This document shows, piece after piece, positions 18,667 to 27,759 of a DNA stretch of 64,000 nucleotides. A model generated the notes under the pieces. The model was not told the origin of the DNA. It searched no databases and saw only the letters and a list, made by a program, of their open reading frames with translations. Origin of the DNA: Asaccharospora irregularis DSM 2635 (GTDB lineage: Bacteria; Bacillota; Clostridia; Peptostreptococcales; Peptostreptococcaceae); contig NZ_FQWX01000003.1 in the NCBI RefSeq assembly GCF_900129815.1, positions 123,605 to 187,604 of the forward strand. The letters run 5' to 3'. Positions within the stretch are counted from its first letter, which is position 1; each line of letters starts with the position of its first letter. The position numbers were made by a program, and so were the translations under genes.

Positions 18667-19383
18667 TTAGTCTAAAATTCTCATATGATAACAATGTATA
18701 GCATACTCTCCCAGTTTATCTACTAACTTATTGTTGACATATGCTCCAACGATTGCACCGATTCCTGGAACTAATTGAAGTAATTTAGCTATATCTATAT
18801 AATCTCTATACTCCTGCTGGAACTCCTTCCAATTAAATTCATTTATATCATCAAATAAAATATCTTCAAAATCATCCCAAGCTTCTACTTTCTTAAATAC
18901 TTTATTCACATACTCCTGACTTGAGAAAGCAAGTTGAAAAATATAGAGGATATATAATCTTTCTTTATAATCTTTTGTATCAAATCCATATACACTAGCA
19001 ACTTCATAAAGTAATTTCAACTTTATACTAAGAAGCAGCGGAAAATCTGCAAGCCCTATAAGTAATCCACCAGCTCCAGTTCCTGCCCCTTCAAGCATAG
19101 CTGTTTTTTTGAATAATTTAATTTTTTCATAGGCTATCTTATCTCTTTCTTCTAAAGAAAGATCTCTCAAAGGTTTTTTTGTCGTATACTTAGATCCAAA
19201 TAAAACAACTTTTGTCATATTCTTTATAGCTACAGTTAGTACAGTATGATAATTTTCAGGTAACATAGAATTCATATTATCTTGAGTTTTTTTTGAGATT
19301 TTATTTATAAAAGAAGGCTTTTTTCTCATTTTAGACTTCCAATTTTCAAGTTCCTTTAGTTTTTCATAATTGTAACTTTGCAT
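18667..19383 (-). CDS. EcsC-family protein
   Basis: 238 aa. Recognised by the glycine-rich hydrophobic segment GAGTGAGGLLIGLADFPLLLSIKLKLLYEVASVYGFD and the C-terminal LVPGIGAIVGAYVNNKLVDKLGEYAIHCYHMR, the conserved core of the EcsC family. EcsC sits with the EcsAB ABC transporter in Bacillus but is often free-standing, and its role is not established. Start supported by AGGTGAT upstream. No ecsAB genes are nearby. Confidence 0.85.
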   Translation of the reverse strand: MQSYNYEKLKELENWKSKMRKKPSFINKISKKTQDNMNSMLPENYHTVLTVAIKNMTKVVLFGSKYTTKKPLRDLSLEERDKIAYEKIKLFKKTAMLEGAGTGAGGLLIGLADFPLLLSIKLKLLYEVASVYGFDTKDYKERLYILYIFQLAFSSQEYVNKVFKKVEAWDDFEDILFDDINEFNWKEFQQEYRDYIDIAKLLQLVPGIGAIVGAYVNNKLVDKLGEYAIHCYHMRILD

Positions 19384-19571
19384 TTTATCACCTACTTTTT
19401 ATCTATATCTATCTATTTTGTATCATTTGAGATTATCAAAAATGAATGATAGTTATCCATTAATTTCAAAAGTATTTCTTCATTAAGCATATTATCATAT
19501 ATGGAAAATGCTGTATACATATAAGTATATCCTCATTAATAGATTACTATTTACTTCAACTAAGCAAAATG

Positions 19572-20636
19572 TTATTTACTATATATCCTTAACATATCTT
19601 TTATATTTTCTATTACAGAATCTCTAAGTTCAAACGGGCTGATTACCTCTGCATCTGAACCTAACTGTAATATCCATTTTGTTAGTCCAGTGCCTAGTTT
19701 TGCATTAAATCTAGCTTGATACGTATTATCATCAATTTTGCATATACTAACGTCCTCACCGAGTTCATCAATTATTACATTCAACAAAAATGGCCTAATG
19801 CTTAAAACTACTTCACAACAATCTCCCGAGAACATTTTAAAGCTCTTTTTAGAATACATTGCTGCATTAAAATAACCTTCTTCACAGTCTTTTATATCTT
19901 TTAACGGTTTTATATCTTCCTTAAGAATTTGAACATTTTTCATTCTATCTATTCTGTAATTAGTTAAATCATCATATTTATCATGATTGACTATTGCATA
20001 GTAGCAATCTTCTTTTAATATTAGCCCTACAGGAGTAGCAGTATACATTTTTTTATCTAGACTATCCTTTTTTAATCTTGGGATTAACTCTCTTTTGTAA
20101 TTATAATCATAATAGTTAAATGATATTTTCTTCTTAGAATTTATTGCTTCATTTATATTGTCTATACTATATAATATTTCTTCATTTATAGACTTAGATC
20201 TATCATCGATAAATATTTGCTTGTTTAGGTTATATGCTATGTATCCATTGTTTAAATTACATAGTTTATCTATAAGTTCTTTAGTTTTCTTTTTTGTTAT
20301 AAATCTATTTGCAGATATAGAATCAACTAGCACCCTAAGTTCATATGGTTCAATTGGTTTTGTAATAAGTGCATACCCTATTTCATTTTCTTCAAATGTA
20401 CTCACCTCAAACCCTATTTCTTTTAAATCATTAATATAATTATATATTGTCCTTCTATCCAAAGTTTGGTTTATCTTATCCATCATCTTTTCGTTTATTT
20501 CCTTTATAGACAAAATCATATGGTTTGATTTATTTTCTTTTGATACTTCTAAATGTGGATTTATATAAGAGTATGTACTAAGTATCTTTATAAAGTGATA
20601 AAATTTTATATTATTGCTTACCTTACTTCTATTCAT
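19572..20636 (-). CDS. WYL-domain transcriptional regulator (YafY/DeoR-like)
   Basis: 354 aa. Residues 1-110 form a winged-helix DNA-binding region (SIKEINEKMMDKINQTLDRRTIYNYINDLKEIGFEV). The WYL ligand-sensing domain starts near 165 with KKISFNYYDY and contains TPVGLILKEDCYYAIVNHDKYDDLTNYRIDRM, matching the conserved W/Y-L plus RIDRI core. A C-terminal WCX-like extension ends ...SPFELRDSVIENIKDML. Such regulators often control defence or DNA-damage genes. Target genes cannot be told here; a PLD-helicase gene lies 0.8 kb upstream. Confidence 0.9.
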   Translation of the reverse strand: MNRSKVSNNIKFYHFIKILSTYSYINPHLEVSKENKSNHMILSIKEINEKMMDKINQTLDRRTIYNYINDLKEIGFEVSTFEENEIGYALITKPIEPYELRVLVDSISANRFITKKKTKELIDKLCNLNNGYIAYNLNKQIFIDDRSKSINEEILYSIDNINEAINSKKKISFNYYDYNYKRELIPRLKKDSLDKKMYTATPVGLILKEDCYYAIVNHDKYDDLTNYRIDRMKNVQILKEDIKPLKDIKDCEEGYFNAAMYSKKSFKMFSGDCCEVVLSIRPFLLNVIIDELGEDVSICKIDDNTYQARFNAKLGTGLTKWILQLGSDAEVISPFELRDSVIENIKDMLRIYSK

Positions 20637-20721
20637 ATAACAGACCCCTTTATTTTTATTTATAATAATATTGTACGAACTTATAGGAATATTTTTAACT
20701 AAATAAATATTTTAAAGCCTC

Positions 20722-20753
20722 AAAAGGGCTAGATTTTACGCTCTAGCCCTTTT
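20722..20753 (-). terminator. Intrinsic terminator between coiled-coil and WYL genes
   Basis: Perfect 12-bp stem AAAAGGGCTAGA with TCTAGCCCTTTT, 8-nt loop, 12 bases past the stop of the coiled-coil protein gene; T-rich on both sides, so possibly bidirectional. Confidence 0.85.
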
Positions 20754-20765
20754 AGGTAATAGTTT

Positions 20766-21362
20766 TTATTTTACCTCGTATCCATCATCTGGAACAAATT
20801 TCACGGTCACGCTACTTAATTCTATAGTATCACCATCCTTTAATGCTGCGTTTTGTTCCTCTCTCTGGTAGAAGTTTTCCTCTCCTTCTACTCCCATAAT
20901 AAGATTAATCCCACTTGAGGACATTACATTTCCTCCACCTTTTACAGCGTATATATCATACACCCCTTCTGGTATGTCTTTACCTACTAAATAAGTACCA
21001 TTTCCTAAAGTAACAGTTCTAGCTTCTAACTCTTTTTGTTTTTTTAATTCATCTTCTTTTCGTTTTTCTTCTGCTAGTTTATCTTGTTCCCTTTTATTTT
21101 CTTCCTCTTTTTTCAATGTTTCTATTTTTAAAGCTTCTTTTTCAGCATCCTTCATTTCAAAAAATGTTTTTGCCTCTTCTACTTTTGCTTGTAAGTTTTT
21201 ATTTTCTGCTTTTAATCTTTCATAATCATCTTTTGGTACCATTTCTGATGACCCTATCCCAGACCCTAAAAATAATGCAGTTATAAATATAACGCCGTAA
21301 CTTATTATTTTTTTTGACTTTTTTGAACCTAATGATTCGGATTTCTTAAATGGATTATTCAC
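20766..21362 (-). CDS. Membrane-anchored coiled-coil protein, function unknown
   Basis: 198 aa from a GTG start at 21362, supported by AAGGGGAG. A basic N-terminus (KKSESLGSKKSKK) precedes one membrane helix (IISYGVIFITALFLGSGIG). Residues about 48-112 are a charged Lys/Glu coiled coil. The C-terminal 80 residues form a compact domain (TLGNGTYLVGKDIPEGVYDIYAVKGGGNVMSS) of the kind found in small Gram-positive surface or phage-associated proteins. Orientation is probably outside-facing. No function is assigned. Confidence 0.6.
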   Translation of the reverse strand: MNNPFKKSESLGSKKSKKIISYGVIFITALFLGSGIGSSEMVPKDDYERLKAENKNLQAKVEEAKTFFEMKDAEKEALKIETLKKEEENKREQDKLAEEKRKEDELKKQKELEARTVTLGNGTYLVGKDIPEGVYDIYAVKGGGNVMSSSGINLIMGVEGEENFYQREEQNAALKDGDTIELSSVTVKFVPDDGYEVK

Positions 21363-21463
21363 CTATATCTCCCCTTTTATATAATTTTTACCCATGCTTT
21401 GATTATATTTAAAAAGGGAGGTTTATTGAATTAGGGACCTGTACATAAATGTGTATAGAGTTA

Positions 21464-23980
21464 TTACTTATTTTTAAATCTTGTTTTATAATACTCTCTT
21501 ATTCTAAATTCAATAGCATCTTTTACGTTATCCTTAAAATTCTCACTATTTAAAAATACAGATAGTCCATTATTTAAACATACATAACCTTCATCTTCAT
21601 AGAAAAATTCACCACTAGTTTTACATAAGAAATACACAGGATTTTTTCTAGCAAAATTTACATACTGTTTATCTGTCCAATATTTAAAATTAGATGTACT
21701 CTTATCCTTTAACATATCAACCGCATTCGACCCTTTACTATAGAATTTTCTAAATGATTTAGCAATGTCTTTATCATCTATTTTTAACTTCATATCTCCA
21801 CCATTATAAAAAGTTAATATTAATGGCATTTTAGGAGTTTTACTCATACTAGTTGTTTCTATTAAGTTAATAAATTCAGCTCCTAGAGTATTTTTAAAAT
21901 TTAATTCTTCAATAGTTAGTTCATCAACCTTATCTAAAAAACTTAAATAATCCTTAAAAATATTAATTTTAGATTTTTTCTTCATATTGTAATATAAATC
22001 ACTATCCATATAAGTAAACATCTCAACTCTTGATGGTCTATGCCCTAAATCTTCTTTTATTTTGAAAAATTCTTCTTTTATCATATCCTCAATCTTTATA
22101 TTTGCCTTGTTCATTTTTTCAAATATATCTACAAGTCTAAAATCAAAATCTATAAAACAATCTTGTGGATAATCTTCTTCACTAAGTATGCTCTCTCCTA
22201 TATTTAATAGTTCCTTACTCTTTCCCGATAGTAAAAAAGGTACTAAGTTAGCTTTTTTGTAATTACCTATAAAATCAAGAACATTTAAATAGTTTTTCTC
22301 AGTATCTTTTCTGAGTCCCCTACCTAATTGTTGCAAAAATACAGTAGGGCTTTCAGTAGGTCTTAAGAACATAACCATATCTATACTCTTTACATCAAGT
22401 CCTTCATTGAACATATCAACTGAAAATATAACCTGTATATCCTTATCTCTAAGTTTTTTTAGTGCAATACTTCTTTCTTCGTTATATTTACCTTCTTTTC
22501 CACTGTAGACAGCACAGGCTTTTATACCTTGTTCATTGAAGTATCTAGCCATAAATTCTGCATGTAATTTACTAGTACAAAATCCTAGAGCCCTACTAGA
22601 TTTATATTTTTTATAATGTCCTATAATTAAGTCAGCTCTCTTATTTATACTTAAAGCATCTTCAAGTTGCTTCTCATTGTATTTCCCATTTTTAAAATCT
22701 ATTTCCTCATAATTTACACTATCATCATAAATTCCATAATATCTAAATGGTACTAACCATCCTTTGTCTATTGCACTTTTTAAGTTTACTTCATAGACTA
22801 CATTATAATCACAAACACTAAATACATCCTTGTTATCTAGTCTTTCTGGTGTTGCTGTAAGCCCAAGCATAAATTTTGGTTCAAAATAATTTATTATATT
22901 TTGATAATTTTTAGATACTGCATGATGAAATTCATCTATTACTATATAATCAAAGGAATCTTTTGCAAAATAATCTTCATTTAAATATTCCTTTTTTCCT
23001 AAGCTTTGAACTGATGCAAATATTATATCACTGGTAGTATCTTTCTCAGAATTCATGAAAAACCCCATGTTATATTCTTTATCTAGGTTTCTAATTTTAT
23101 TATTTTCGCAGGGATCTGCTACCTTATTCTCGCTTTCCAAGTCTATTTTTTCATAATTTATTAATTTATCACTTCTTATATTTTTAAAGCTCTCATAAGC
23201 TTGTCTTAATATTTCTTCTCTATGTGCTATAAATAGTACTCTATCAAAACCTATACTATCAAATGCTGCCAAATACGTTTTCCCGATACCTGTAGCTGCA
23301 ACTACTAACCCTTTGTCATTTCCATCTAGCCTTGTATTTTTTAGTTGATAAAGAGCTTCTATTTGTGCTCCCCTTGGTTCAAATAGATTAGATACGTTTG
23401 AATCTTCATAAGTATAATTTATGTCTTCTTCTTTATTATCTACTTTTGCATATATTTTAGGTCTTTTCCATGACTTAGAGTATTTTTCAAGTTCTTCATC
23501 ATTTACTATTATTGAATTATTAAAGAATAGTTCCTCAAACATTTTTTTAAAGTATTTAAAATCATCATAGTTTGCATTTTTATCTATTCTATAGTTCCAT
23601 TCTATACCACTAGTCCATGCAGACTTTGAAAGATTCGATGAACCGATAAAAATTTCACCGCCGTCTCCTTTTTCAAATATATATGCCTTTGCATGAAAGC
23701 TTCTTGTTGTATCATTATAAAATCTTAAGTCCACCTTATTTCCAAGTAAATCCTTTAAAAGATATAATGCTGATGGTTGAGTTATATTTAAGTAGTTCCC
23801 AGTTAGGATTCTTATCGGAATGTCCCTATCTCTTATTGCCTCTAAATCTTTTTGTATTAATTTTACCCCTGATTCCATTAGAAAGGATACTATTATATCT
23901 ATCGATTTTGCTGTATGTATGCTTTGTTTTATGTGTTTATACAAATGATCGTTATGACCTGTTATGCAATTTAGTTTCAT
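21464..23980 (-). CDS. PLD-nuclease / superfamily 2 helicase fusion, possible defence protein
   Basis: 838 aa. Residues 1-170 are a phospholipase-D-type nuclease domain with the HKD-like SFHAKAYIFE and IGSSNLSKSA. Residues about 200-600 are an SF2 helicase: motif I ATGIGKTYLAAF, motif II DEFHH, motif III GLTATPERLD, motif VI QQLGRGLRKD. The last 230 residues are helical and unassigned. AAAGGGAAA precedes the ATG. Related PLD-helicases occur both free-standing and in anti-phage loci (Mokosh type II and DISARM contain PLD and helicase modules), but domain order and neighbours do not match a known system. A repair role is the alternative. Confidence 0.85.
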   Translation of the reverse strand: MKLNCITGHNDHLYKHIKQSIHTAKSIDIIVSFLMESGVKLIQKDLEAIRDRDIPIRILTGNYLNITQPSALYLLKDLLGNKVDLRFYNDTTRSFHAKAYIFEKGDGGEIFIGSSNLSKSAWTSGIEWNYRIDKNANYDDFKYFKKMFEELFFNNSIIVNDEELEKYSKSWKRPKIYAKVDNKEEDINYTYEDSNVSNLFEPRGAQIEALYQLKNTRLDGNDKGLVVAATGIGKTYLAAFDSIGFDRVLFIAHREEILRQAYESFKNIRSDKLINYEKIDLESENKVADPCENNKIRNLDKEYNMGFFMNSEKDTTSDIIFASVQSLGKKEYLNEDYFAKDSFDYIVIDEFHHAVSKNYQNIINYFEPKFMLGLTATPERLDNKDVFSVCDYNVVYEVNLKSAIDKGWLVPFRYYGIYDDSVNYEEIDFKNGKYNEKQLEDALSINKRADLIIGHYKKYKSSRALGFCTSKLHAEFMARYFNEQGIKACAVYSGKEGKYNEERSIALKKLRDKDIQVIFSVDMFNEGLDVKSIDMVMFLRPTESPTVFLQQLGRGLRKDTEKNYLNVLDFIGNYKKANLVPFLLSGKSKELLNIGESILSEEDYPQDCFIDFDFRLVDIFEKMNKANIKIEDMIKEEFFKIKEDLGHRPSRVEMFTYMDSDLYYNMKKKSKINIFKDYLSFLDKVDELTIEELNFKNTLGAEFINLIETTSMSKTPKMPLILTFYNGGDMKLKIDDKDIAKSFRKFYSKGSNAVDMLKDKSTSNFKYWTDKQYVNFARKNPVYFLCKTSGEFFYEDEGYVCLNNGLSVFLNSENFKDNVKDAIEFRIREYYKTRFKNK

Positions 23981-24192
23981 ATTTTTTCCCTTTCTATATA
24001 TTTAAAATTAATTACATATTTTTCCATATAAGCTAACTTCATTTTATCATATTATTATTTTATTTATAAAAACAAAAATGACACTTTACATTGTTATTTC
24101 TATTCATCAATATACTCGTATCTTATCATATTTTGACAAATACTTTTATTACTTTTATAATTTTAAATATAATTATTTTTAGGAGGTTTTGT

Positions 24193-24501
24193 ATGAAAGT
24201 CTACGATAAATTGGTTAGAGATAGGATTCCTGAAATTATTGAATCTAGTGGTAATAAATGTGATATTGAAGTTGTTAGTGATGAGGTTGCTTTAGATTAC
24301 CTTTATAAGAAACTTAATGAGGAAGTTAGTGAACTTATTGAAGACAAAAATCTTGAAGAAATTGCTGATGTTATGGAGGTACTTTTTGCGATTGCCTCTA
24401 AATATGGATATAACGAGAAAGATGTTCTTGATAAAAGGGATGAAAAGAAATCTGCACGTGGCGGATTTGAGAATAATTTAGTTTTAAAATCTACTTATTA
24501 A
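24193..24501 (+). CDS. MazG-like nucleotide pyrophosphohydrolase
   Basis: 102 aa from the ATG at 24193, preceded by AGGAGG; a longer open frame upstream has no ribosome binding site. MKVYDKLVRDRIPEII is the typical N-terminus of the phosphoribosyl-ATP pyrophosphohydrolase-like family. KLNEEVSELIEDKNLEEIADVMEVLFAIA carries the EExxE...ExxD metal-binding pattern of MazG-type all-alpha NTP pyrophosphatases. The C-terminal KRDEKKSARGGFEN is conserved too. Likely a house-cleaning hydrolase; substrate unknown. Confidence 0.88.
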   Translation: MKVYDKLVRDRIPEIIESSGNKCDIEVVSDEVALDYLYKKLNEEVSELIEDKNLEEIADVMEVLFAIASKYGYNEKDVLDKRDEKKSARGGFENNLVLKSTY

Positions 24502-24583
24502 TTATTTAAATACACCCCCTTACAATTCAATATAGCATCTTTACTAAATTTAATATTTTTAATATAGTTTTATTTTTATATTT

Positions 24584-24641
24584 ACACCCCTTAGTTAACA
24601 TATTTTATACAGTATAAAATATATAATAACTAAGGGGGTGT
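24584..24641 (+). promoter_or_regulatory. Hairpin that sequesters the ribosome binding site upstream of cstA operon
   Basis: ACACCCCTTAGTTA (24584-24597) pairs with TAACTAAGGGGGTGT (24627-24641) with one bulged G. Inside it TATTTTATAC pairs with GTATAAAATA. The 3' arm contains the AAGGGGG ribosome binding site of the next gene. A second, perfect 11-nt complement to the same arm, ACACCCCCTTA, lies at 24512-24522. Alternative pairing or a palindromic operator are both possible. Confidence 0.55.
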
Positions 24642-24645
24642 TATT

Positions 24646-25176
24646 ATTTCTAATGTTTTAATTGCCAATAATCATTTAATCGATACAAATTCTAGCCTAA
24701 AATCGAAACTTTCTTCCTATTTTAATATTTATGACAACTATTCTATAAACAAATATGATTTTGATTTTATGGCAGAGTTTAAATTATCTAATTCTAAGTT
24801 CTTTCTTAACAGAAAAAATGTAGTATGGTCTTATGACAACAAAGAGTATATATTTGCAAAGAATTTTGATAAATTAATGAAATCTGACTTTGATAATTTA
24901 ATTGTTCCATTTTCTAATTTCATATTAAATGATTATGTTAATCCTAACAAGAATCACATGTATACTTATATCACCTTATTCCTATCTTCTAACTATACCG
25001 ATAAAAATCTAATCGATTCTATAAGAAAATATTCCAAAAGGAAGAGTTATAAGTTTGGTCTTAGAGGATATTCTGTGTTTAGAATTATTCTTTTTAATAA
25101 TAGTACAAATGAATTATTCTACAATAAGGATTCCAAAGACACTATAAAATTTTATAGGGAGGTTTTACTTATATGA
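24646..25176 (+). CDS. Unknown protein with apparent ATT start, coupled to cstA
   Basis: 176 aa if translation starts at ATT 24646, seven bases after AAGGGGG; ATT 24643 is the other choice. The frame is open from the stop at 24631 and has no ATG, GTG or TTG before the internal ATG at 24769, which lacks a ribosome binding site and would give 135 aa. The protein is rich in Asn, Lys, Phe and Tyr, has no signal peptide or membrane helix, and no recognised motif. Its stop overlaps the cstA start by four bases (ATGA), implying coupling. A 5'-truncated relic is the alternative to a real ATT start. Confidence 0.5.
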   Translation: MSNVLIANNHLIDTNSSLKSKLSSYFNIYDNYSINKYDFDFMAEFKLSNSKFFLNRKNVVWSYDNKEYIFAKNFDKLMKSDFDNLIVPFSNFILNDYVNPNKNHMYTYITLFLSSNYTDKNLIDSIRKYSKRKSYKFGLRGYSVFRIILFNNSTNELFYNKDSKDTIKFYREVLLI

Positions 25177-26789
25177 ATACTTTTACATTATTGATTGGTA
25201 GTGCTGTAATTTTATTTATTGCCTACATCGTTTATGGAGGGTATCTAGCTAAAAAATGGGGTATTGATGATTGCAGAAAAACTCCCGCCCATACTAAGTA
25301 TGATGGAGTTGATTATGTACCTTCAAAAGCACCAATATTAATGGGACATCATTTCGCTTCAATAGCAGGTGCTGGCCCTATAATGGGTCCTATCCAGGCA
25401 GCTATATTTGGATGGATACCTGTTGCACTATGGATATTGATTGGTAGTATATTCTTTGGTGGTGTTCAAGATTTTGGTTCTTTATTTGCTTCTATTAGAC
25501 ATGATGGAAAGTCTATAGGTGAAATAATTGAGGTGAATATGGGACATAAAAGCAAGAAGTTATTCTCTTTATTTGCCTGGCTTACTTTAATTCTTGTCGT
25601 TGCAGCCTTTTCTAATATAGTCGCTGATAGTTTTGTCAGTACTCCTGCAGCAGGTACTGCATCTATTTTATTTATAGTACTTGCAGTTGTATTCGGTTTT
25701 GCTGTTTACAGATTTAGATGTCCTCTACCTATAGCAACAGTTATAGGTGTAATTCTTTTATTTGTGTGTATTTACCTAGGATTTTTATTTCCTATTTCAC
25801 TTTCTAAAGGTACATGGATAGCTCTTTTATTAGCCTATATATTTATAGCTTCTGTTACTCCGGTTTGGATACTGCTACAGCCTAGGGATTATCTGAATTC
25901 ATATTTATTATATGCTATGATGTTTGGTGCACTAATCGGTATTACTGTGCTTAGACCTGAAATACAAATGGATGGATTTACAGGATTTACTGTTAATGGA
26001 CAATTTTTATTCCCAGTACTTTTTGTTACTGTTGCATGTGGAGCTATATCAGGATTTCACTCATTGGTTGGATCTGGTACTTCTGCAAAGCAACTATATA
26101 AAGAGAGTGATTCTAAAAAAATTGGTTATGGTTGTATGCTTGTAGAAGGTTTGTTAGCAATAGTGTCTCTTATTACAGTTGCATATATATCAAAGGGTGA
26201 TTTTGCTAATCTTCTAAAAAATGGCGGTCCTGTTAACGTATTTTCTGAGGGTATAGCAAGTTTTATGCTGTCTTTTGGTATACCTTTTAAAGTCGGTAAA
26301 GTATTTACTTCTCTTGCTATTTCAGCATTTGCATTAACTTCACTAGATACATCAACTAGACTGGCTAGATTTATATTCCAAGAGTTTTTTGACCAAGATA
26401 ATAAAAAAATTAATAATACTAAAAATTCTCTTACAAATATGTATGTTTCTACTGCATTTACAGTGGCTGTTTCTGGACTTTTAGCTGTTATGGGATATCA
26501 AAAAATTTGGCCGATATTCGGCTCAGCAAACCAACTATTAGCAGCTATTTCATTACTAGCAATAGCTATATGGCTTGCTTCTTCTAGAAAAAGTTATAAA
26601 GAACTTGTTATACCTATAGTATTTATGTTTATAGTTACTACATTTTCACTAATACTTAACATTAAATCTAATATAGGTACTAACCTAGCCCTAGTTGTTA
26701 TAGCTTTTGTTCTACTGGTTCTTTCTGTAATATTAATTTTAGAAGCTATTAAAGTGGCCAAAAAACACAAAGGAGATTCTACCCAATAA
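25173..26789 (+). CDS. cstA: CstA-family pyruvate/peptide transporter
   Basis: 538 aa polytopic membrane protein. The conserved start GYLAKKWGIDD and VDYVPSKAPILMGHHFASIAGAGPIMGPIQAA, then GGVQDFGSLFASIRHDGKSIGE and WILLQPRDYLN, identify the CstA carbon-starvation family. In enterobacteria its members import pyruvate (BtsT/CstA) or are linked to peptide uptake. GGGAGG precedes the ATG. It overlaps the unknown upstream gene by four bases and ends in a strong terminator, so the two form an operon controlled through the RBS-hairpin leader at 24.6 kb. Confidence 0.95.
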   Translation: MNTFTLLIGSAVILFIAYIVYGGYLAKKWGIDDCRKTPAHTKYDGVDYVPSKAPILMGHHFASIAGAGPIMGPIQAAIFGWIPVALWILIGSIFFGGVQDFGSLFASIRHDGKSIGEIIEVNMGHKSKKLFSLFAWLTLILVVAAFSNIVADSFVSTPAAGTASILFIVLAVVFGFAVYRFRCPLPIATVIGVILLFVCIYLGFLFPISLSKGTWIALLLAYIFIASVTPVWILLQPRDYLNSYLLYAMMFGALIGITVLRPEIQMDGFTGFTVNGQFLFPVLFVTVACGAISGFHSLVGSGTSAKQLYKESDSKKIGYGCMLVEGLLAIVSLITVAYISKGDFANLLKNGGPVNVFSEGIASFMLSFGIPFKVGKVFTSLAISAFALTSLDTSTRLARFIFQEFFDQDNKKINNTKNSLTNMYVSTAFTVAVSGLLAVMGYQKIWPIFGSANQLLAAISLLAIAIWLASSRKSYKELVIPIVFMFIVTTFSLILNIKSNIGTNLALVVIAFVLLVLSVILILEAIKVAKKHKGDSTQ

Positions 26790-26806
26790 CAAAAATAATT
26801 AACTAT

Positions 26807-26838
26807 AAAAAGTGCATCTATTTTCAGATGCACTTTTT
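26807..26838 (+). terminator. Intrinsic terminator after cstA
   Basis: Perfect 13-bp stem AAAAAGTGCATCT with AGATGCACTTTTT, 6-nt loop, ending in a T run; 17 bases past the cstA stop. Confidence 0.9.
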
Positions 26839-26895
26839 ACTTAAAACTAATTTTCTAAATTATTCTACCTATCTTATGATAAATGAAATTGAAAT

Positions 26896-27197
26896 TTAAT
26901 CAATCTTTTTCACATTTCTAATAAGAAGCTGATTAATAATCAAGTAGCAAAGGATAATACCTAAGTAAATTAAAAGATATAACTTCCAGTTAAACTCAAG
27001 ATTTATTCCACAAGCTACATTAGATGCTAAATATGGATAAACCCTATCCATTATAAATTTTGCTAAAGGAATGCATATAGCTGCCCCAACTGCAATTACA
27101 TAAAAGTTTGCATTTAAATATAGTTTTCTAATTTCCCCTGTTCTAAAGCCAAATATTTTCCATAACTTTTTCTAATATCTTTTATTTCTAAATACAT
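26896..27197 (-). pseudogene. Deletion remnant: ABC ATPase start joined to FtsX-like permease end
   Basis: From an ATG at 27197 the first frame reads MYLEIKDIRKSYGK, the start of an ABC ATPase (preceded by GGGGGA), and stops after 27 codons. From about 27162 another frame reads IFGFRTGEIRKLYL and continues through two hydrophobic segments (FYVIAVGAAICIPLAKFI; YLLIYLGIILCYLLI) to RNVKKID and a stop at 26896. That is the tail of a FtsX/MacB-type permease. The middle of both genes, well over 2 kb, is gone. The join is near GGAAAATATTTGG. Confidence 0.8.
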
Positions 27198-27355
27198 AGT
27201 TCTCTCCCCCTGTGAAATTTTATTTTAAAATTTTTTAATTTAATGATATTTTTTATCACTAACATAACATTGTTATGTTGATGGTAAATTTTTAGCTATA
27301 TCGCAAAATTATAAATTTATCGGTATATAGCCTAATTTTTTAATATTATATAATC

Positions 27356-27667
27356 TTATTTTCTAGAACTGGTAAACATAGAGCACCATCCACCCATTAA
27401 ATAGTTTGCAATTACATAAATATGTTTTTTAGCTTCTTCTTTTGTTAGGTCATGGGCAATAATCTCGGCAAATGAGCTAATTTGCATATGAGAAATCCAA
27501 TGAATTATATAATCATCTATTGTAGGAACATTTAATTCTTCTGATAATCTATCTGCAAATATTCTGTAGTGCTTTTCTGTGATTTTGTGATCAAAAGCTT
27601 GAACTCATCATTATATTCATATAAATAATCAACTATATCAAAGGCTGCCTGAATATCCTTTCCCATA
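27356..27667 (-). pseudogene. TetR-family regulator remnant
   Basis: A frame beginning MGKDIQAAFDIVDYLYEYNDEFKLLIT shifts near 27585 and continues KITEKHYRIFADRLSEELNV, then ISHMQISSFAEIIAH and ANYLMGGWCSMFTSSRK before the stop at 27356. This resembles the C-terminal ligand domain of a TetR regulator. The N-terminal helix-turn-helix is missing and the frame is broken. With the adjacent ABC remnant it marks a decayed TetR-controlled exporter locus. Confidence 0.7.
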
Positions 27668-27759
27668 TTATTGTTTGTCGAATACTACATTTTATTGAAT
27701 GCAGAATTTTTATCTGATATACTTTAAAGTGCTGTCAAATATTATTTAGGAGGATGAGT

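Noticed and set aside
24769..25176. Start of the pre-cstA gene at the ATG 24769
   Set aside because: No ribosome binding site precedes it, and coding-like sequence continues 41 codons upstream to a strong AAGGGGG, so the ATT start is preferred despite its rarity.
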